64,000 nt of DNA from Przewalskia tangutica (lineage: Eukaryota > Streptophyta > Magnoliopsida > Solanales > Solanaceae): contig JAQGDG010000036.1 of NCBI GenBank assembly GCA_029844215.1, forward strand, positions 1,550,001 to 1,614,000, written 5' to 3'. Numbering within the stretch: position 1 is the stretch's first letter; every line of letters starts with the position of its first letter. Position numbers and translations under genes: made by a program. The notes beneath the pieces were generated by a model. That model worked only from the letters and a program-made list of their open reading frames with translations, was not told the origin of the DNA and ran no database searches. Positions 44,064 to 55,347 of the stretch are shown here, one piece after another.

Positions 44064-45076
44064 TTAGAATTATCATGGGGCAATCAAATCTCTTAACGAC
44101 ATCGCCAATTCAAGAATGTGAATTTAACACTTTTCTATACTTTAATCCTTTCGAGGCATGTATAGATAATTGCCTCAATAAATATGCATGTAGTAACTTA
44201 TATTCACACACTAATTCAGTGCAGAATACATTATCGAAATTTTCAACAATTTCTATCAACTTTCCGGTCATATCAACATTTTACAATTCCAAAGCTTTTT
44301 CCAAAATTCCTTACTTTCCAATTAATCTCCCAACAACTTCAATTAACAACTTTAACTTTAAACATCAAGGTTTCATATAAATTTTCACATGCAATTAGTA
44401 ATAACATACCAACACAATTACTCAATTCCAACGTACGCCAAGAATAGGTTCTAAATCGGTGTATATATCCTTAATACAATCACATGCATTTCATATTTCC
44501 AATTCCATCTTAACACCAATTCATAACTTCAACTACAACAACATGCAATGTCATTAAACTATAAAAGAAGAATTTTATACCTCGAATTCGTCCAAAACAA
44601 TCCCCAAAAACGTGACTGTCCAGATTTTTAGCCACTGCTTCGTCAGCTTAACTTGTAACGTCGATAACTCTCTACTCCAGTGTCCTATCGACGAGCGGTT
44701 TGTTGAGTTGGAAACTAGACTCGATGAACTTCATTTTAGGCTTTTGAAACACCCAAAAACTCCTAATATTCTAGGAGATATTTCCTTCCAAATTTGACTA
44801 AAAATATGCCAGTAACCAGCGATTTTCTGCCCATTTTTCTTTCACAAAATTCGATTTTTCTTCGCCAATCTTCACTTCTTCAACCCCAATCCAACATGAA
44901 ATAATTCTACTATGTTAACCCAACATTTATACATGTTTCCTTCCTTAATTATTCGCCAAAAAAATGAAGAAATCTGCTCCTAACAATCGGCCAGAATTTC
45001 CGATTTTGCTCAGTAATTTTGGTGTGATTTTCGGCTTAGATTGTAGAAGAATTAAGCTGGTAATGGAGTTGATACA
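44064..45076 (-). repeat. LTR of element C, second piece
   Basis: It begins with the right TTAGA duplication of element B and ends with ATACA (45072-45076), the left duplication of the following solo LTR. It continues the C LTR from 19585. It is AT-rich with no coding sequence. Confidence 0.8.
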
Positions 45077-45691
45077 TGTTATACCCCATATTTCCAGGGT
45101 ATGTATGTGAGGACATACGTACGAGAATACGACAGTAATATTGGAAAGAAAGAAAGGTAGGATTTTTCGACGGAAAAGTTTCCGGGTTTTGTGAGGAAAG
45201 GTTCGTTAATAGGAATTGGATTCCCAGTTTGATGTTCGGACTTTTTGGAATAATTGAGAATTATGGAATTATATTTCCGGAATTTATCACGTAGGGCCCA
45301 CGGGAGGAATTTACGGTTTGTGGGGCCCACTTTGTTTTCGGTTTTTTTTGGAATTTCGGATTTTTCCGAGAGATGAAATATTTTGGACCAATAGGAGGGC
45401 GACATGTGTCACCCTTAGGTGGCACATGTTGGACGAAATGAATGGGCTAGTGGCCAAGTCAACAAGTCAAGTCTTGGAAGACATTTTCTTTTGGTGAGTG
45501 GGGTTAGGTATGGACGGTTTTGGAGGGTTTGGAGGAGCAAGTGGTTAGCCACTTGGCTCATTCATGGGGACATATGTCCCAATTTTGTGGACATATGTCC
45601 CAAAGTTGTGGTGGACACTTGGTGGAAGACTTCACTTGCACAAGCAACCAAATCTACACCTTACATGTTTTAATCTTGGCGCTGAGTGTCC

Positions 45692-45699
45692 TATAAATA
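45692..45699 (+). promoter_or_regulatory. TATA box of the solo LTR in C
   Basis: TATAAATA, followed by TACCCTCAAGTG. The core promoter looks intact and could drive transcription rightwards out of the LTR. Confidence 0.7.
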
Positions 45700-47461
45700 C
45701 CCTCAAGTGCAAGACTAAATCTTCATCCCTTAAACATTTTCCAAGTCTCAAAATCCCTTTCCCCCTCTTGAAAACTCTCGTCCAAACTCCCTCCCCTTTG
45801 TGAAACCTCTACCAAACACCCTCCTTCCTAAGTTGTTCTCGTTGAAGTACCCCTTGGTTGAAAAATATTCTCCAAGTATTGTTATTATTCCAAAATACCT
45901 TAGCCCAAATCCCTTGTAGTATTCCAAAGTTTCCTCTATACTAAAAGCCCGGAACTACTACTTTATATCCTTTAGTCACAAAACGAAGCCCTAGGAAAAT
46001 CTTCATAGTTGGTTGAAGTATTAAGTAGAAGTTGTGTAGAAACTTCTAAGGGTTTCTTGGAGCGTACAGAATAGGAGCTAAACGTTGCTCAGGATCGACA
46101 TATAATCTTGGATAATTTTGGGCATATCGAGGTAATGATCTTTATCCCCCTATTGTAATTGGATATTACATGTTGTAGTAATGTATAGTTGAGTATACTA
46201 TATGAAGAATGAATATTGAAAAGGATTGAACTGTATTTACATTGGACTGTATTTACAGTAGACTTGTGTAGTATATCTGTGAAGTAGAATTGAACACGTC
46301 CGGTTAGACGTGTAATCCCTGAGGAGTTGTTGGCCCGTAGCGGGCCCGAGTAGAGGAGGAGAGTTGTGTGGTTACGGGGGGGAGGTGCTGCCGAATTTTC
46401 TGTAGAATATGGAACCGCGTATTTAAGAATATTTTACGAAGGGATATAGAAGTTAATAGCCGTTTTGTGGCCTTATAGGTGGAAGTACTACGAGTAGCGT
46501 ATTCTACTTGAAGGGTGGAAAAGACTAGCAAGGTTGTAGTACTTGGAGCAATTTGCTTATTGTCGATAATCGTCGCGAGGTATGTGAACCTCTTCCTATC
46601 TTTTCTAGCATGATTGTGTGAACTATGTAGTACGGTAGACGTACGTGTGCTAAACAAATTTGGTTGGTTTAAAACATAAAGTGTTATAACGGCTTTATGG
46701 GAAGTTTGCTATAACAACTTTATGTAGGTAAAGAAATGGGTTGTGGTTTTTTTAAAGATAAGAGACTTGACTTATAAATGACTTGATGTGAAATATTAAG
46801 GACTTGGTTTGTGTTAAACAGTGGTGAAACCACTTTTATGAGAAATGAGTAATTGGGTTTTAAAAGGAATAATATTATATTGATTTCGGAAATGAGAATA
46901 AGTATCGAACAAACCACTGCAGCGTTAATAAAGGAAAATGTATTGACTAATTAATTACTATTAAAACCATTATAAACCTCCATCTGCATAGAAGCTAAGA
47001 TAAGACAAAATTGTATTACATTTCCTAGATCATGGTCATTGTAATAAGAATCATTATAAACAAGCATTAATTTTCTTAAATTTCCAAAGTAAGGAACTGA
47101 ATTTCTAAAGGAAAAAGAGACTTAAGAAATTGAAGAGTTTTTGGTTTAAAAAGAAAGGCATGGTTTTGTCTTAAATTGGTTTAAAAAGAAAGTATGGAAG
47201 TTGTTTTGGTTTACTTAAAATATTAGTCACTCTATTTTGATAATACGGCATCGGTGACCTTTGTAAAAGAAATGGATCTTTTAAAAGAATTTAACATACG
47301 TAGTAATTGGGGGTAAAAAAATCCGGATTTGTTGTAATAAAATGGAAGTCTACGAGTACGTTGAACTTGCCTATGCTTGTTCTGATAGCCTTTGTTGTGC
47401 AAGTGTTGTATTTCTGTGCTACCGCGTCTCTCGTTGGAGGGCCGCTATCCGGTTGATTGAT

Positions 47462-47835
47462 GGACATATCGACACGATGGGTGGCCCACGGGTATGCTTC
47501 CACTATATCGATCCTTTGGACATACCGACACGATGGGTGGCCCGGGTATGCTTCCATTGTGAAGTGTTATCTTGTTATTTACTTTGGACATACCGACACG
47601 ATGGGTGGCCCACGTACGCTTCCATTAGAGTGTTATCTTGTTATTTACTTTGGACATACCGACACGATGGGTGGCCCACTGTATGCTTCCATTAGGAGTA
47701 TTATCTTGTTATTTGCTTGACATACCGACGATGGGTGGCCCACGAGTATGCTTCCATTTTGATTGTTATCTTGTTATTTCCTTGGACATACCGACACGAT
47801 GGGTCGCCACGGGTATGCTTCCATTAGGATGGTTC
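47462..47835 (+). repeat. tandem repeat of 56-68 bp, six copies
   Basis: Copies start at 47462, 47518, 47586, 47652, 47719 and 47784, each with GACATACCGACACGATGGGT and GGTATGCTTCCA. Spacing varies between 56 and 68 bp. Open frames through it are repeat artefacts. Confidence 0.85.
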
Positions 47836-48215
47836 CATGGCCATGCTTATACCGAGGTAAGATCTTGCCGGCATACATTGTGCGGGTTAAATTCCCGGGT
47901 TATATTTGAGTGATGACTTTGAGGGCGTGAGTCCTTGACTTGACATGACTGCTTTTATGTTGTGAACTGTAGCCTGGTTATCATACATGTCTCGTGTTTT
48001 ATTTAGACTGTTGTGATTTCATTTACTGATTTTCGCCACATACTTGGTACTGTTATCGACTCGTTCGGGGTTGCGTTCATGCCGCAGGTAGAGGTACATC
48101 GGTTGTTGATCCTCGCTCCTAGGATCATAATTTAGTGTATTGGGAAGCTCCGTTTCTCCGGAGGCTTATCTTTTGGTATGTTTCCCTGAGTTGTAGGTTC
48201 TTGTACACTCAGGGG

Positions 48216-48240
48216 TATGGCGGGGCCCTGTCCCGTCATA
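48216..48240 (+). promoter_or_regulatory. conserved GC hairpin in the solo LTR
   Basis: TATGGCGGG pairs with CCCGTCATA around loop GCCCTGT, with a G-T wobble where B has A-T and I and H have G-C. Confidence 0.65.
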
Positions 48241-48473
48241 GTCATAATTACATTCTTAGAGGTCTGTAGTACTGTTGTGGGCAGGGTGGTAAAGGATGTA
48301 ACTGTTCAATTTCCGTATATATGCAAGAAGGCAATCGTTTTGGTTGGCCTGTGTTATTATCATATCTCTTGTTTCATGTTTAAGTTTTTATTTCCGCTGA
48401 TTTTCTCTGATGTTGTATCACTAGGGTGCCCGGGGTAAGACACCAGTCACGGGCCCGGGATCGGGTCGTGACA

Positions 48474-48956
48474 ATACAATTCTTGAATTTGGCTATGAAG
48501 ATTGGGGTGTGTTCTTAGTTGAAGAAGAGGAAAGATTGAGTGAAAAGAAAGAGGGTTTGAGAATGAATGGAGGATGAAGGGTTTGTCTATACAAAAAGAA
48601 ATAAATTCTGAAAATTAGTTTTTCAATTATCCACTTTAGTCCTTCCACCTTTTTACACATTGACCTCTAATTAATTACTTAATTAAATTAATCTCCCAAG
48701 TAATAAATCTTAGTCCCACTTCTTTTAATCTTAATTCCCGTTCCCTTTAATTCCCAGAAATTCCATAAGACCTTGTATTCTCCATGTCGTAATTCCCTCA
48801 ATATGTAATAATCCTCAAAAGAGAAATATAAATAACTTATCATTTTAAATACTCATTGACGTATTCGTAGCTTGTATAATTATATCTCATACCCCTTATC
48901 TGAATCTTAACCTTAATGAAGTTCTTGATCCTTGTCTTAACTTACGAGGTGTAACA
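48474..48956 (-). repeat. LTR of element C, third piece
   Basis: It starts with the right ATACA duplication and ends at 48956 with GAGGTGTAACA, the complement of the TGTTACACCTC LTR start. The polypurine tract of C follows. Confidence 0.8.
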
Positions 48957-49200
48957 TTCTTCCCCTTTTAGAAACATTCGTCCTCGAATGTTCATTACAA
49001 GTCTTATGCGAGAAAACAAATTCGGCAGAGTCTCCTTTATAACTATGTCTATCCACCAGTATCCAAAGAAACCAACGGATGCCTCACAGGCCACAATATA
49101 ACACACATACAATTCACCAATTCAAAATAGTCAAGGAACCAAATTACTTGTGAACATTTAACTGAATCTTATGTAATACCTTGAACAAAGTTAAAGAGTC
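48957..49200 (-). other. 3' untranslated end of element C with PPT
   Basis: The complement of 48957-48970 is the polypurine tract (AAAAGGGGAAGAA). A perfect 8-bp hairpin AACATTCG/CGAATGTT with a 4-base loop is at 48973-48992. The remainder is AT-rich without coding similarity. The border to the LINE debris is not sharp. Confidence 0.7.
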
Positions 49201-49730
49201 TCCATGCGGTGCTATACTCCTCTATTTTCGAATTTGCCACAACATTCCAGCTGGTACTACCTTGTACACCTGCTTTAATTTGTAAATGGTATGTAATGTT
49301 TCCCAAATCACATCGCATACTTAATCATGACGACAATTCATGTGTATACCCGCTACATTGTTAACATAGTTCCATAGAGATTTGACAACTCCCTTGTACG
49401 AAACAATTGATCTCGCATTCCTTGATGTAAGACATTATATCAGCAGCATCTTGATACTATATTAACTCCAATATTATGCAACACTTTATCCACTAGGATT
49501 TTAGATTTTCACATCGTCCATAGAAAGAAATATACCTTGAATGTAATTCTTTTAACCCACATTTACATATATACCTCAGAAGGATATAATCTTTATCTCA
49601 ACAAATCTCATACACTTGGCACAATAAATTTACTAAAACTTGTCATTATCCACCAAGGATTATCCACAGGGTATATACCAAGTATGTAGTGACATGTGAG
49701 ACAATGTCATCCGTAGATACCGGCCCTAGC
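49201..49730 (-). other. degenerate stretch, probably LINE 3' part
   Basis: It is AT-rich with stops in all frames. By position it would be the end of the LINE ORF2 and its 3' region in minus orientation, but I can read no motif and no poly(A) tail. Confidence 0.3.
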
Positions 49731-50490
49731 TTTGACAAATCTCATCAATCCCCACATAGCAGTTCTTTTGAAATCTTCCACCCTTTCATCAATAAGAAAC
49801 TCTGATAGTAGTATATAGTGCAATGTTTCCAATTTGGTACGATTATCAAATCAAATGTTAGCGGTCCCACTCTTTGTTTCCCACCATATTTCTTGTTCAA
49901 TGTTATCATTTACCTCAACACCCATTTCCAAGGCCTGAGAATCACCTTCCCGTGCACATATCGAGGTAATGCTTCAAAGTACATGTTCCTGAAAGTTAAC
50001 CCATAGAGAGTTGGTGGTCTTAGATTTCCATCAAGCTTTTTACACAATGCATTTAATATATCCAAAATGAGGTCTGAATCCCAATCCACTATCATCCTTA
50101 GGCAAGTACATTTTAACCATGTAAACCAATGCTTAGTCTTAACATCATCCTCACTATATACCAGAAGAAAATTACAACTATTTGTATGTATATCTTTGAT
50201 CACACATTTTGCAAGTCTTATAGCAGGCAGTATGCGTATAGGCACACTTGTGACACACTAATAATCAACACTGCTTTACCTCATGGTGACAATAATTTTT
50301 CTTCTCAAGCCTGTAACTTGTCTTTAATCTTCTTAATTAATTCAGCATAGCTATCTTCCTCTTTCTAACATGTAGTACTGGACATCCTAAATACATGAAT
50401 GGAAATGTTCCATTTGTGAAACCATCAATACATTTTCCTTGCTGAATCAAGTTACTAGGAGTCTTAGCATGCATATAGATAGAACTCTCC
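49731..50490 (-). pseudogene. LINE ORF2 fragment: end of RT and C-terminal region
   Basis: Minus-strand remnants of a plant L1-type LINE. The segment FTNGTFPFMYLGCPVLHVRK (about 50350-50440) is the characteristic GxxPxxYLGxP region after the RT core. It is followed in another frame by ILPAIRLAKCVIKDIHTN, LVYSEDDVKTKHWFTWLK and LDILNALCKKLDGNLR, the usual tryptophan/leucine-rich C-terminal region of these proteins. Stops and frameshifts are frequent. The catalytic RT core with its YADD box should precede this but is absent. Confidence 0.75.
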
Positions 50491-51115
50491 TTTTATTGAT
50501 CAAATGGCCAGAAGCTTCTTCATACTCTTTCAAAGTCTGCCTTAACTCCTTGTAAAATCATTCCATTTGCTTCTGTTGGAAATTCTTCAAACAACTCCTC
50601 TTTAAATCTAAAAATATCCTCCCTAAAACTTAGTTTCTTAAAAACATCTCCAAAAGTTTCCTTACTCCATAATAATAGGGCAGTCTTGACATTCTTCAGT
50701 TTCGGTATAAAAGAAACGAAATCATTTTAATCAACAACAGTGTTCCAATTTTGATTTAGCGCCTAAAAGAATGCTTCATATTATGTCCAACCCAAGCTAG
50801 AATAAATGTTTGCCAACATCCTATCGAACCTCTTAAAAGCACAGTCACTATCGATTCTTTCATTCCACTACTTAAAATGACTTCCTTTAAATTCAATTTC
50901 AAACATTTCACATGAATTAGTTCAAAATGCAAAAATCCTCACGCTCTGCAGGATATATATGGAGATCGCCTATTGTCTCCCTTCCATTTATAATAACATT
51001 GAAATCCCCACTAACTAGCCAAGGATCCTGCATATCGTCGACAATATAGTATAAACTATCCCAGAGACAACCTTCCCAATGCATCACTCTTTGCATATAC
51101 CATAGTATATCTACC
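50491..51115 (-). pseudogene. LINE ORF2 fragment: endonuclease and linker
   Basis: The apurinic-like endonuclease of a plant LINE is recognisable on the minus strand as DPWLVSGDFNVIINGRE at about 50985-51035, with the SGDFN catalytic motif. Further on are KRFDRMLAN in a shifted frame and then LLLWSKETFGDVFKKLSFRE and EELFEEFPTEANGMILQGVK (about 50550-50680), the standard linker before RT. The next segment is already the post-RT region, so the RT core is deleted. Several frameshifts are present. Confidence 0.8.
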
Positions 51116-51186
51116 TAGTTCATGTAACTCCTTCACCAGTTAGTCCTTAAGTTTGTCATGTTAATCATCCCTCATATTATCTCTGA

Positions 51187-51700
51187 TTAAGTTTCTCTGC
51201 TGATTACTATATTTAGGATAGACATAGCCGCTTCCACTGCCATATTCTGCTCCACATTGGACATCATTATCCCATCTTCCTTTAATATTACTGCGTTACT
51301 ATTATTAGAGTTGTTACCATTGGTACACACCTCCTGACTCTTGTCAACATTCCGCTCCTCAATAACTTTTGCTGCTACAAAAGCTCCTTCAACCTGTTCT
51401 TTAGTAGTAAGAGTTGCTTTTGATTCTTCTATCAATTTCGGGTCCTTAATGAGCTGTTTTACTTCTACCACCTTACCATCATCATCTTCCTTATTCTATT
51501 TATTACCATATTCTTCCCCAGTATCTCCTTGTTCCTCCTTATTTGATTATTACCGTTTGTCTCCTCAAGTGACATTTGTTTTATCCTTTCGTTGGACTTA
51601 CTAACTCAGTGGTGTCTTTGGCTGCGTCAACATTTGTCACTTTGGCTACATCACACTGAATATCTATTATCATTTCGTTGAATTCATCTATATCTTTGTA
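51187..51700 (-). pseudogene. acidic coding remnant upstream of the LINE endonuclease
   Basis: A 94-codon open frame at 51187-51471 on the minus strand is rich in Glu, Asn and Lys (LIEESKATLTTKEQVEGAFV, VCTNGNNSNNSNAVIL). Before it another frame reads DEFNEMIIDIQCDVAKVTNV. I do not recognise it. Position before the endonuclease suggests the end of LINE ORF1 or the ORF1-ORF2 junction. Confidence 0.4.
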
Positions 51701-51832
51701 CCTCTCTTATCTGTTTTCCATCCTTCGATTATGGTCTGTAGAAATTCAGGACTCAACCTTCACCTATTAAAGTATCTGAACTTATACTAAGTCTTTATGC
51801 CTACTTCTCATCCAATTAACCCAAGAGAATGT

Positions 51833-52111
51833 TCATATAGACCTGGTTTCTTGAAAACACCTTAGAAACATGTAGGTTATCAACTCATTCTTGATTAGTA
51901 AGTGCTGATATACACCTTGCATGCCACTTATTTCACCATAATCTGCTACATACTGCTTAAAACCCCTTATCTCAGTCTTAGCGACATGACACTTCACTCT
52001 TCCAATGTCTAACCACAGTTTTCTTTTAAGAGCCACATCATTAAACGCATACACCAAGGTCACATGAAAACTTCTCTTTGTACCCCTATGTGTTACCCCG
52101 CAGTATACCAA
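51833..52111 (-). pseudogene. second LINE endonuclease fragment
   Basis: The frame reads CGVTHRGTKRSFHVTLVYAF then KRKLWLDIG and RGFKQYVADYG. These match the part of plant LINE endonucleases just before the GDFN motif and a piece just after it, with the motif itself deleted. It overlaps functionally with the endonuclease at 50491-51115, so it comes from another LINE copy. The minus orientation is the same. Confidence 0.65.
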
Positions 52112-52484
52112 TTATTCTGTACAACTTAATATCTACTTCATAGAGATGAGACTTGTTACACCCCGTATTTACAGGACATGTTTTAAGAACGTACGTAAGA
52201 ACTCACAAGTGTTAAGATTTGAGACTTGTAAAAATTTATCGGAATTATGAAATTGTCGGAAAACGTAATATTGTGATTGAATGGGAGGCGACATGTCACC
52301 CCTTATGGAGCCTTGGACGAAAATGGGCAAGGACTTAAGGGTCATTTGACCTTTTTAGGATGACTAAGTCTTGCAAGTAGTGATCTTGAGAAAATTGACT
52401 TAGTCAATGGGTCCACAAGGATTGATATTTAATAAGAGCTCATCCAAGCCACCCATTTGTTCACATCTTGACCCTCCATTGTGC

Positions 52485-52492
52485 TATATAAT
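52485..52492 (+). promoter_or_regulatory. TATA box of the D LTR
   Basis: TATATAAT, 331 bp into the LTR, equivalent in place to the TATA boxes of B and F. Confidence 0.6.
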
Positions 52493-54211
52493 ACTACTAG
52501 TAGCAAGACATAGTCCAACACTTAGAAAAAAAAATTCAAGAAATTGAAGAACTCACTCTAGTTGCTCTCGGGTTCACTTGCATTTGAAAAGGAAAATTTT
52601 TTGTTTCTTGTTCATTAAGATCCACACTTTAAACCAAGATTCATAAGTGTATTGTAAGTGTATCTCAATAGAAAAATCTCGGAAAAAGATAGTTTTCGTA
52701 TTAGTCGCAAGGTGAAAACCTAGTTGCTTTCTAGGTTTTGTTTGGAGGTTTGAAGGAAATTTGTTGGTGTTGTTCTAAGGGTCTCAAGTAGCGGATTGAA
52801 GTGTCTTGAAGAGACTATAATTTGCTAAGGAGCGACTTCGGATTTGGAGTTGGATTAAGATTCGTTGAGGTAATAATCTTGTCTCTTAAAGTGTTACAAG
52901 ATTATATATTGTTGTTAGCCTTACATAATTGCTAGCATGATGTATATGTGTTGAAGTTTCATAAGTGTTATGGATTGTTGTAGCCTAAAATCCGAAATGT
53001 CATTTAAGCCATGTGAAGTTGGATTACAATTTGGTCGTTTATTAGAATCGTCGCATGTTACTTACTTGAAGATTATAGTAGTTATAATCGATTGCGACTT
53101 GATATCATGTTATGCTAACAACTTGGATTGAAATGGAAATTGGATAAGAATTGGTGTTATTGTACTCAATGTGGCCGAAATTGGACTAGTAGTTTGTATT
53201 AGTTTGATATCTATTGTGGGGCGGAATTTTACACGTCTATTAGGCGTGTAATCCCCTATTGTTAATTGCATTGATTGGGCCTTAAATGTGGCGTGTTTGG
53301 TTATTGAATTCGACCTTGAAAAAGGTGGAAAAGTAAGTAGAAACAAAGGAGGTGTTGTCCGATTTTCCGTAGAATTTAGAGACTTTACACTTATAATATT
53401 CTACGTTTGAAGTAAGGCGTTAATAGACGTATTGTGGATATTATAGGTTGACATACTACGGGCGGGATATTGTACTTGGCAAGTGGTTTGACCCGAAGAG
53501 GTATGTAGAACTTTCCTATCTTTTGAGCATGACTATTTGCACGTATATAGTACGGTAGACGTACGAGACCTTGATATCCTTTACTAGTTTTATGAATAGC
53601 CAAGTCGGGTGAGTTAGGAGATTAACTCACTTCTTTGAAAATATTAAGGATATCTTAAGTTTTATTAAAGTTAAGGGACTTGAAGAGTTTTAAAGTATGT
53701 AATACTTGTTTCGTTTTAAACGTATAAGTCCCTTGGATAGGAATTTGTATTTGGCTAAGGTATAAAGTGAATATAACGACTTTATGGGAAGTTGGTTATA
53801 TTAGCTTTATGGAAAGATAAATGACTTGATTTAATGAAAGGCAATTTGATTTTAAGGCATCAATTGCCTATGGTTTTATAAGAAAAGGAGTCACTTGATT
53901 TAGAAACCTAACTTTATTTCTAAAAGGTATTGTGACTTGTCCTGAAAAGTAATTTTGACTTGATACTATGGTTAATAGTATCTTGGAAGTTTTATACTAA
54001 AAAGATTCATTTGTTTTAAAGAGTAGAAGTATGTAGTACTTGGGTTAAATTCCCGGATTTTCATAAAAGATATGTTAGTGCCCTAAGTAAACTAAAATGA
54101 GAGTGTATATGAATAAGACTAATAAGAAGTTAGGGGGATTTCTTAACTTGCTTACTTATTGTATGATAAGCCGGTAGTGCTTATATTATGTATGATGGCC
54201 GGTTGAGATAG

Positions 54212-54373
54212 GGTAAGAGTATATATGAGGGGTAAAGCTCCAAGATCGTTATACCACCTTCTCCAGGGTAAGAGTATGAATGAGGGGCAAGCCCCAAGAT
54301 CGTCATACCACCTGCTTCACGGTAAGAGTATAAATGAGGGGTAAATCCCCAAGATCGTTATACCATCTGTTTC
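54212..54373 (+). repeat. tandem repeat of 54-55 bp, three copies
   Basis: Copies start at 54212, 54267 and 54321 with GGTAAGAGTAT and CCAAGATCGTnATACCA. The stretch after it (54385-54530) repeats GATGCGAGGAATnCCTCATG-type units that all these LTRs share. Confidence 0.85.
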
Positions 54374-55141
54374 CGTGGATTTGCTACCCACGATGCGAGG
54401 AATGCCTCATGCGAGTCCTTATGGGCTTATGCGGGTGAAATAGTCCCATGCGGGCGGGTACAGCCTATGCGAGGAATACCTCATGCAGGTCCACATGACC
54501 TATGCGGGTGAAATAGTCCCAGGAGTAGGATTTCTTAATGATATTGTGGGCGGATGGTCCTGCTTTGATCGTGAGCTTCCTATTTTTATGTTGTACGTAT
54601 ACTATTATTTACTCTCATTGTTAGTAAGGCACCAATCGTAATTTTGTTATCATACATGTCTCGCTTTGTTTTAAACTTATGATATAATCACGGATTTTCC
54701 GCTTTGTATACTTAGTACATATTGTTAATCGACTTCTTCCTGGGCCGCGTTCACGCCGCAGTGGGTAAGGTGGCAATGGTGGATCCTTATTCTTAGGATC
54801 ACTTATCGACGTCGTAAGCTCTATTTCTCCGAGGCTTGTCTTTTAGTACGATCTTTCCCCGATGTTGTAGATTTATGTACATTCACGGTATGGTGGCCCC
54901 GCCTCGCCATCGTTGTTATTCTAGAGGTGCGTAGTCACACGTTGTGGTTTCAAATGTAAGAACCGAGTTATACGCTTTTGTTTTTGATTATGCATATTTT
55001 GGAAGCGGCCTTATCGGCTAGCCTATGATGTTATTGTTTAAATGTTATAAGTTGTGTATGTTCCGCTGCTATTCTCTGGTGTATACCGAAAGGGGTGCCC
55101 AGGTAGGGCACCAGTCGCGCGCCCGGGGTCGGGTCGTGACA

Positions 55142-55347
55142 AAAGTGGTATCAGAGCAGTTAGTCCTCGGAAAGTGTCTACAGACCGTGTCTTGTAGAGT
55201 CTTGATTATCGGTGTTGCGGCACTACATCTATAATCGTGAGGCTGCAGGACATTTAGGATTAGTTTCAATTCTTCTCTCTCCGAGATCGTGCAAGAGAGT
55301 CGTCTTATTAGGTTGAATCCTCTCCGACCTATTCTTATGAAACGCTT
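55142..55347 (+). other. 5' leader of element D with primer binding site
   Basis: The primer binding site TGGTATCAGAGC at 55146-55157 is perfect. The leader is collinear with element B up to the gag start at 55348. Confidence 0.9.

Larger units (their letters stand above)
45077..48473 (+). repeat. solo LTR in the element C LTR
   Basis: A single plus-oriented LTR of 3397 bp, TGTTATACCCC to GGGTCGTGACA, flanked by a perfect ATACA duplication (45072-45076 and 48474-48478). No internal region is present. It arose from a full insertion reduced by recombination between its LTRs. It contains a U3 palindrome (45397-45414), twin GGACATATGTCC palindromes (45567-45601), a TATA box (45692-45699), a six-copy repeat (47462-47835) and a hairpin at 48216-48240. 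Confidence 0.95.
18097..49200 (-). mobile_element. gypsy element C, 3' LTR and end of internal region
   Basis: A minus-oriented LTR retroelement inserted in the gag of element A. Only its 3' LTR and the adjoining 3' untranslated region are present. The LTR is split into three collinear pieces (18097-19585, 44069-45076, 48479-48956; together about 2.98 kb) by element B and a solo LTR, each with its own target duplication. Further internal sequence is replaced by LINE fragments, so the right limit near 49200 is approximate. The LTR sequence differs from the Tekay group. Confidence 0.75.
52154..55141 (+). repeat. 5' LTR of element D
   Basis: It is 2988 bp, TGTTACACCCCGTATTTACA to GGGTCGTGACA. 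It has a TATA box at 52485-52492, GAGGTAA at 52867-52873, the TTACACG/CGTGTAA hairpin at 53229-53251 and three 54-55-bp repeats from 54212. Confidence 0.92.

Noticed and set aside
44075..44447. Open frames of about 100 codons
   Set aside because: They are AT-rich chance frames in the C LTR beginning at its junction with B.
47342..47913. Open frames of 87-117 codons
   Set aside because: They run through a tandem repeat of a solo LTR and have no conserved counterpart.
54385..54530. Satellite DNA or centromeric repeat
   Set aside because: The GATGCGAGGAAT-type units are short, few and present at the same place in every LTR of the group.
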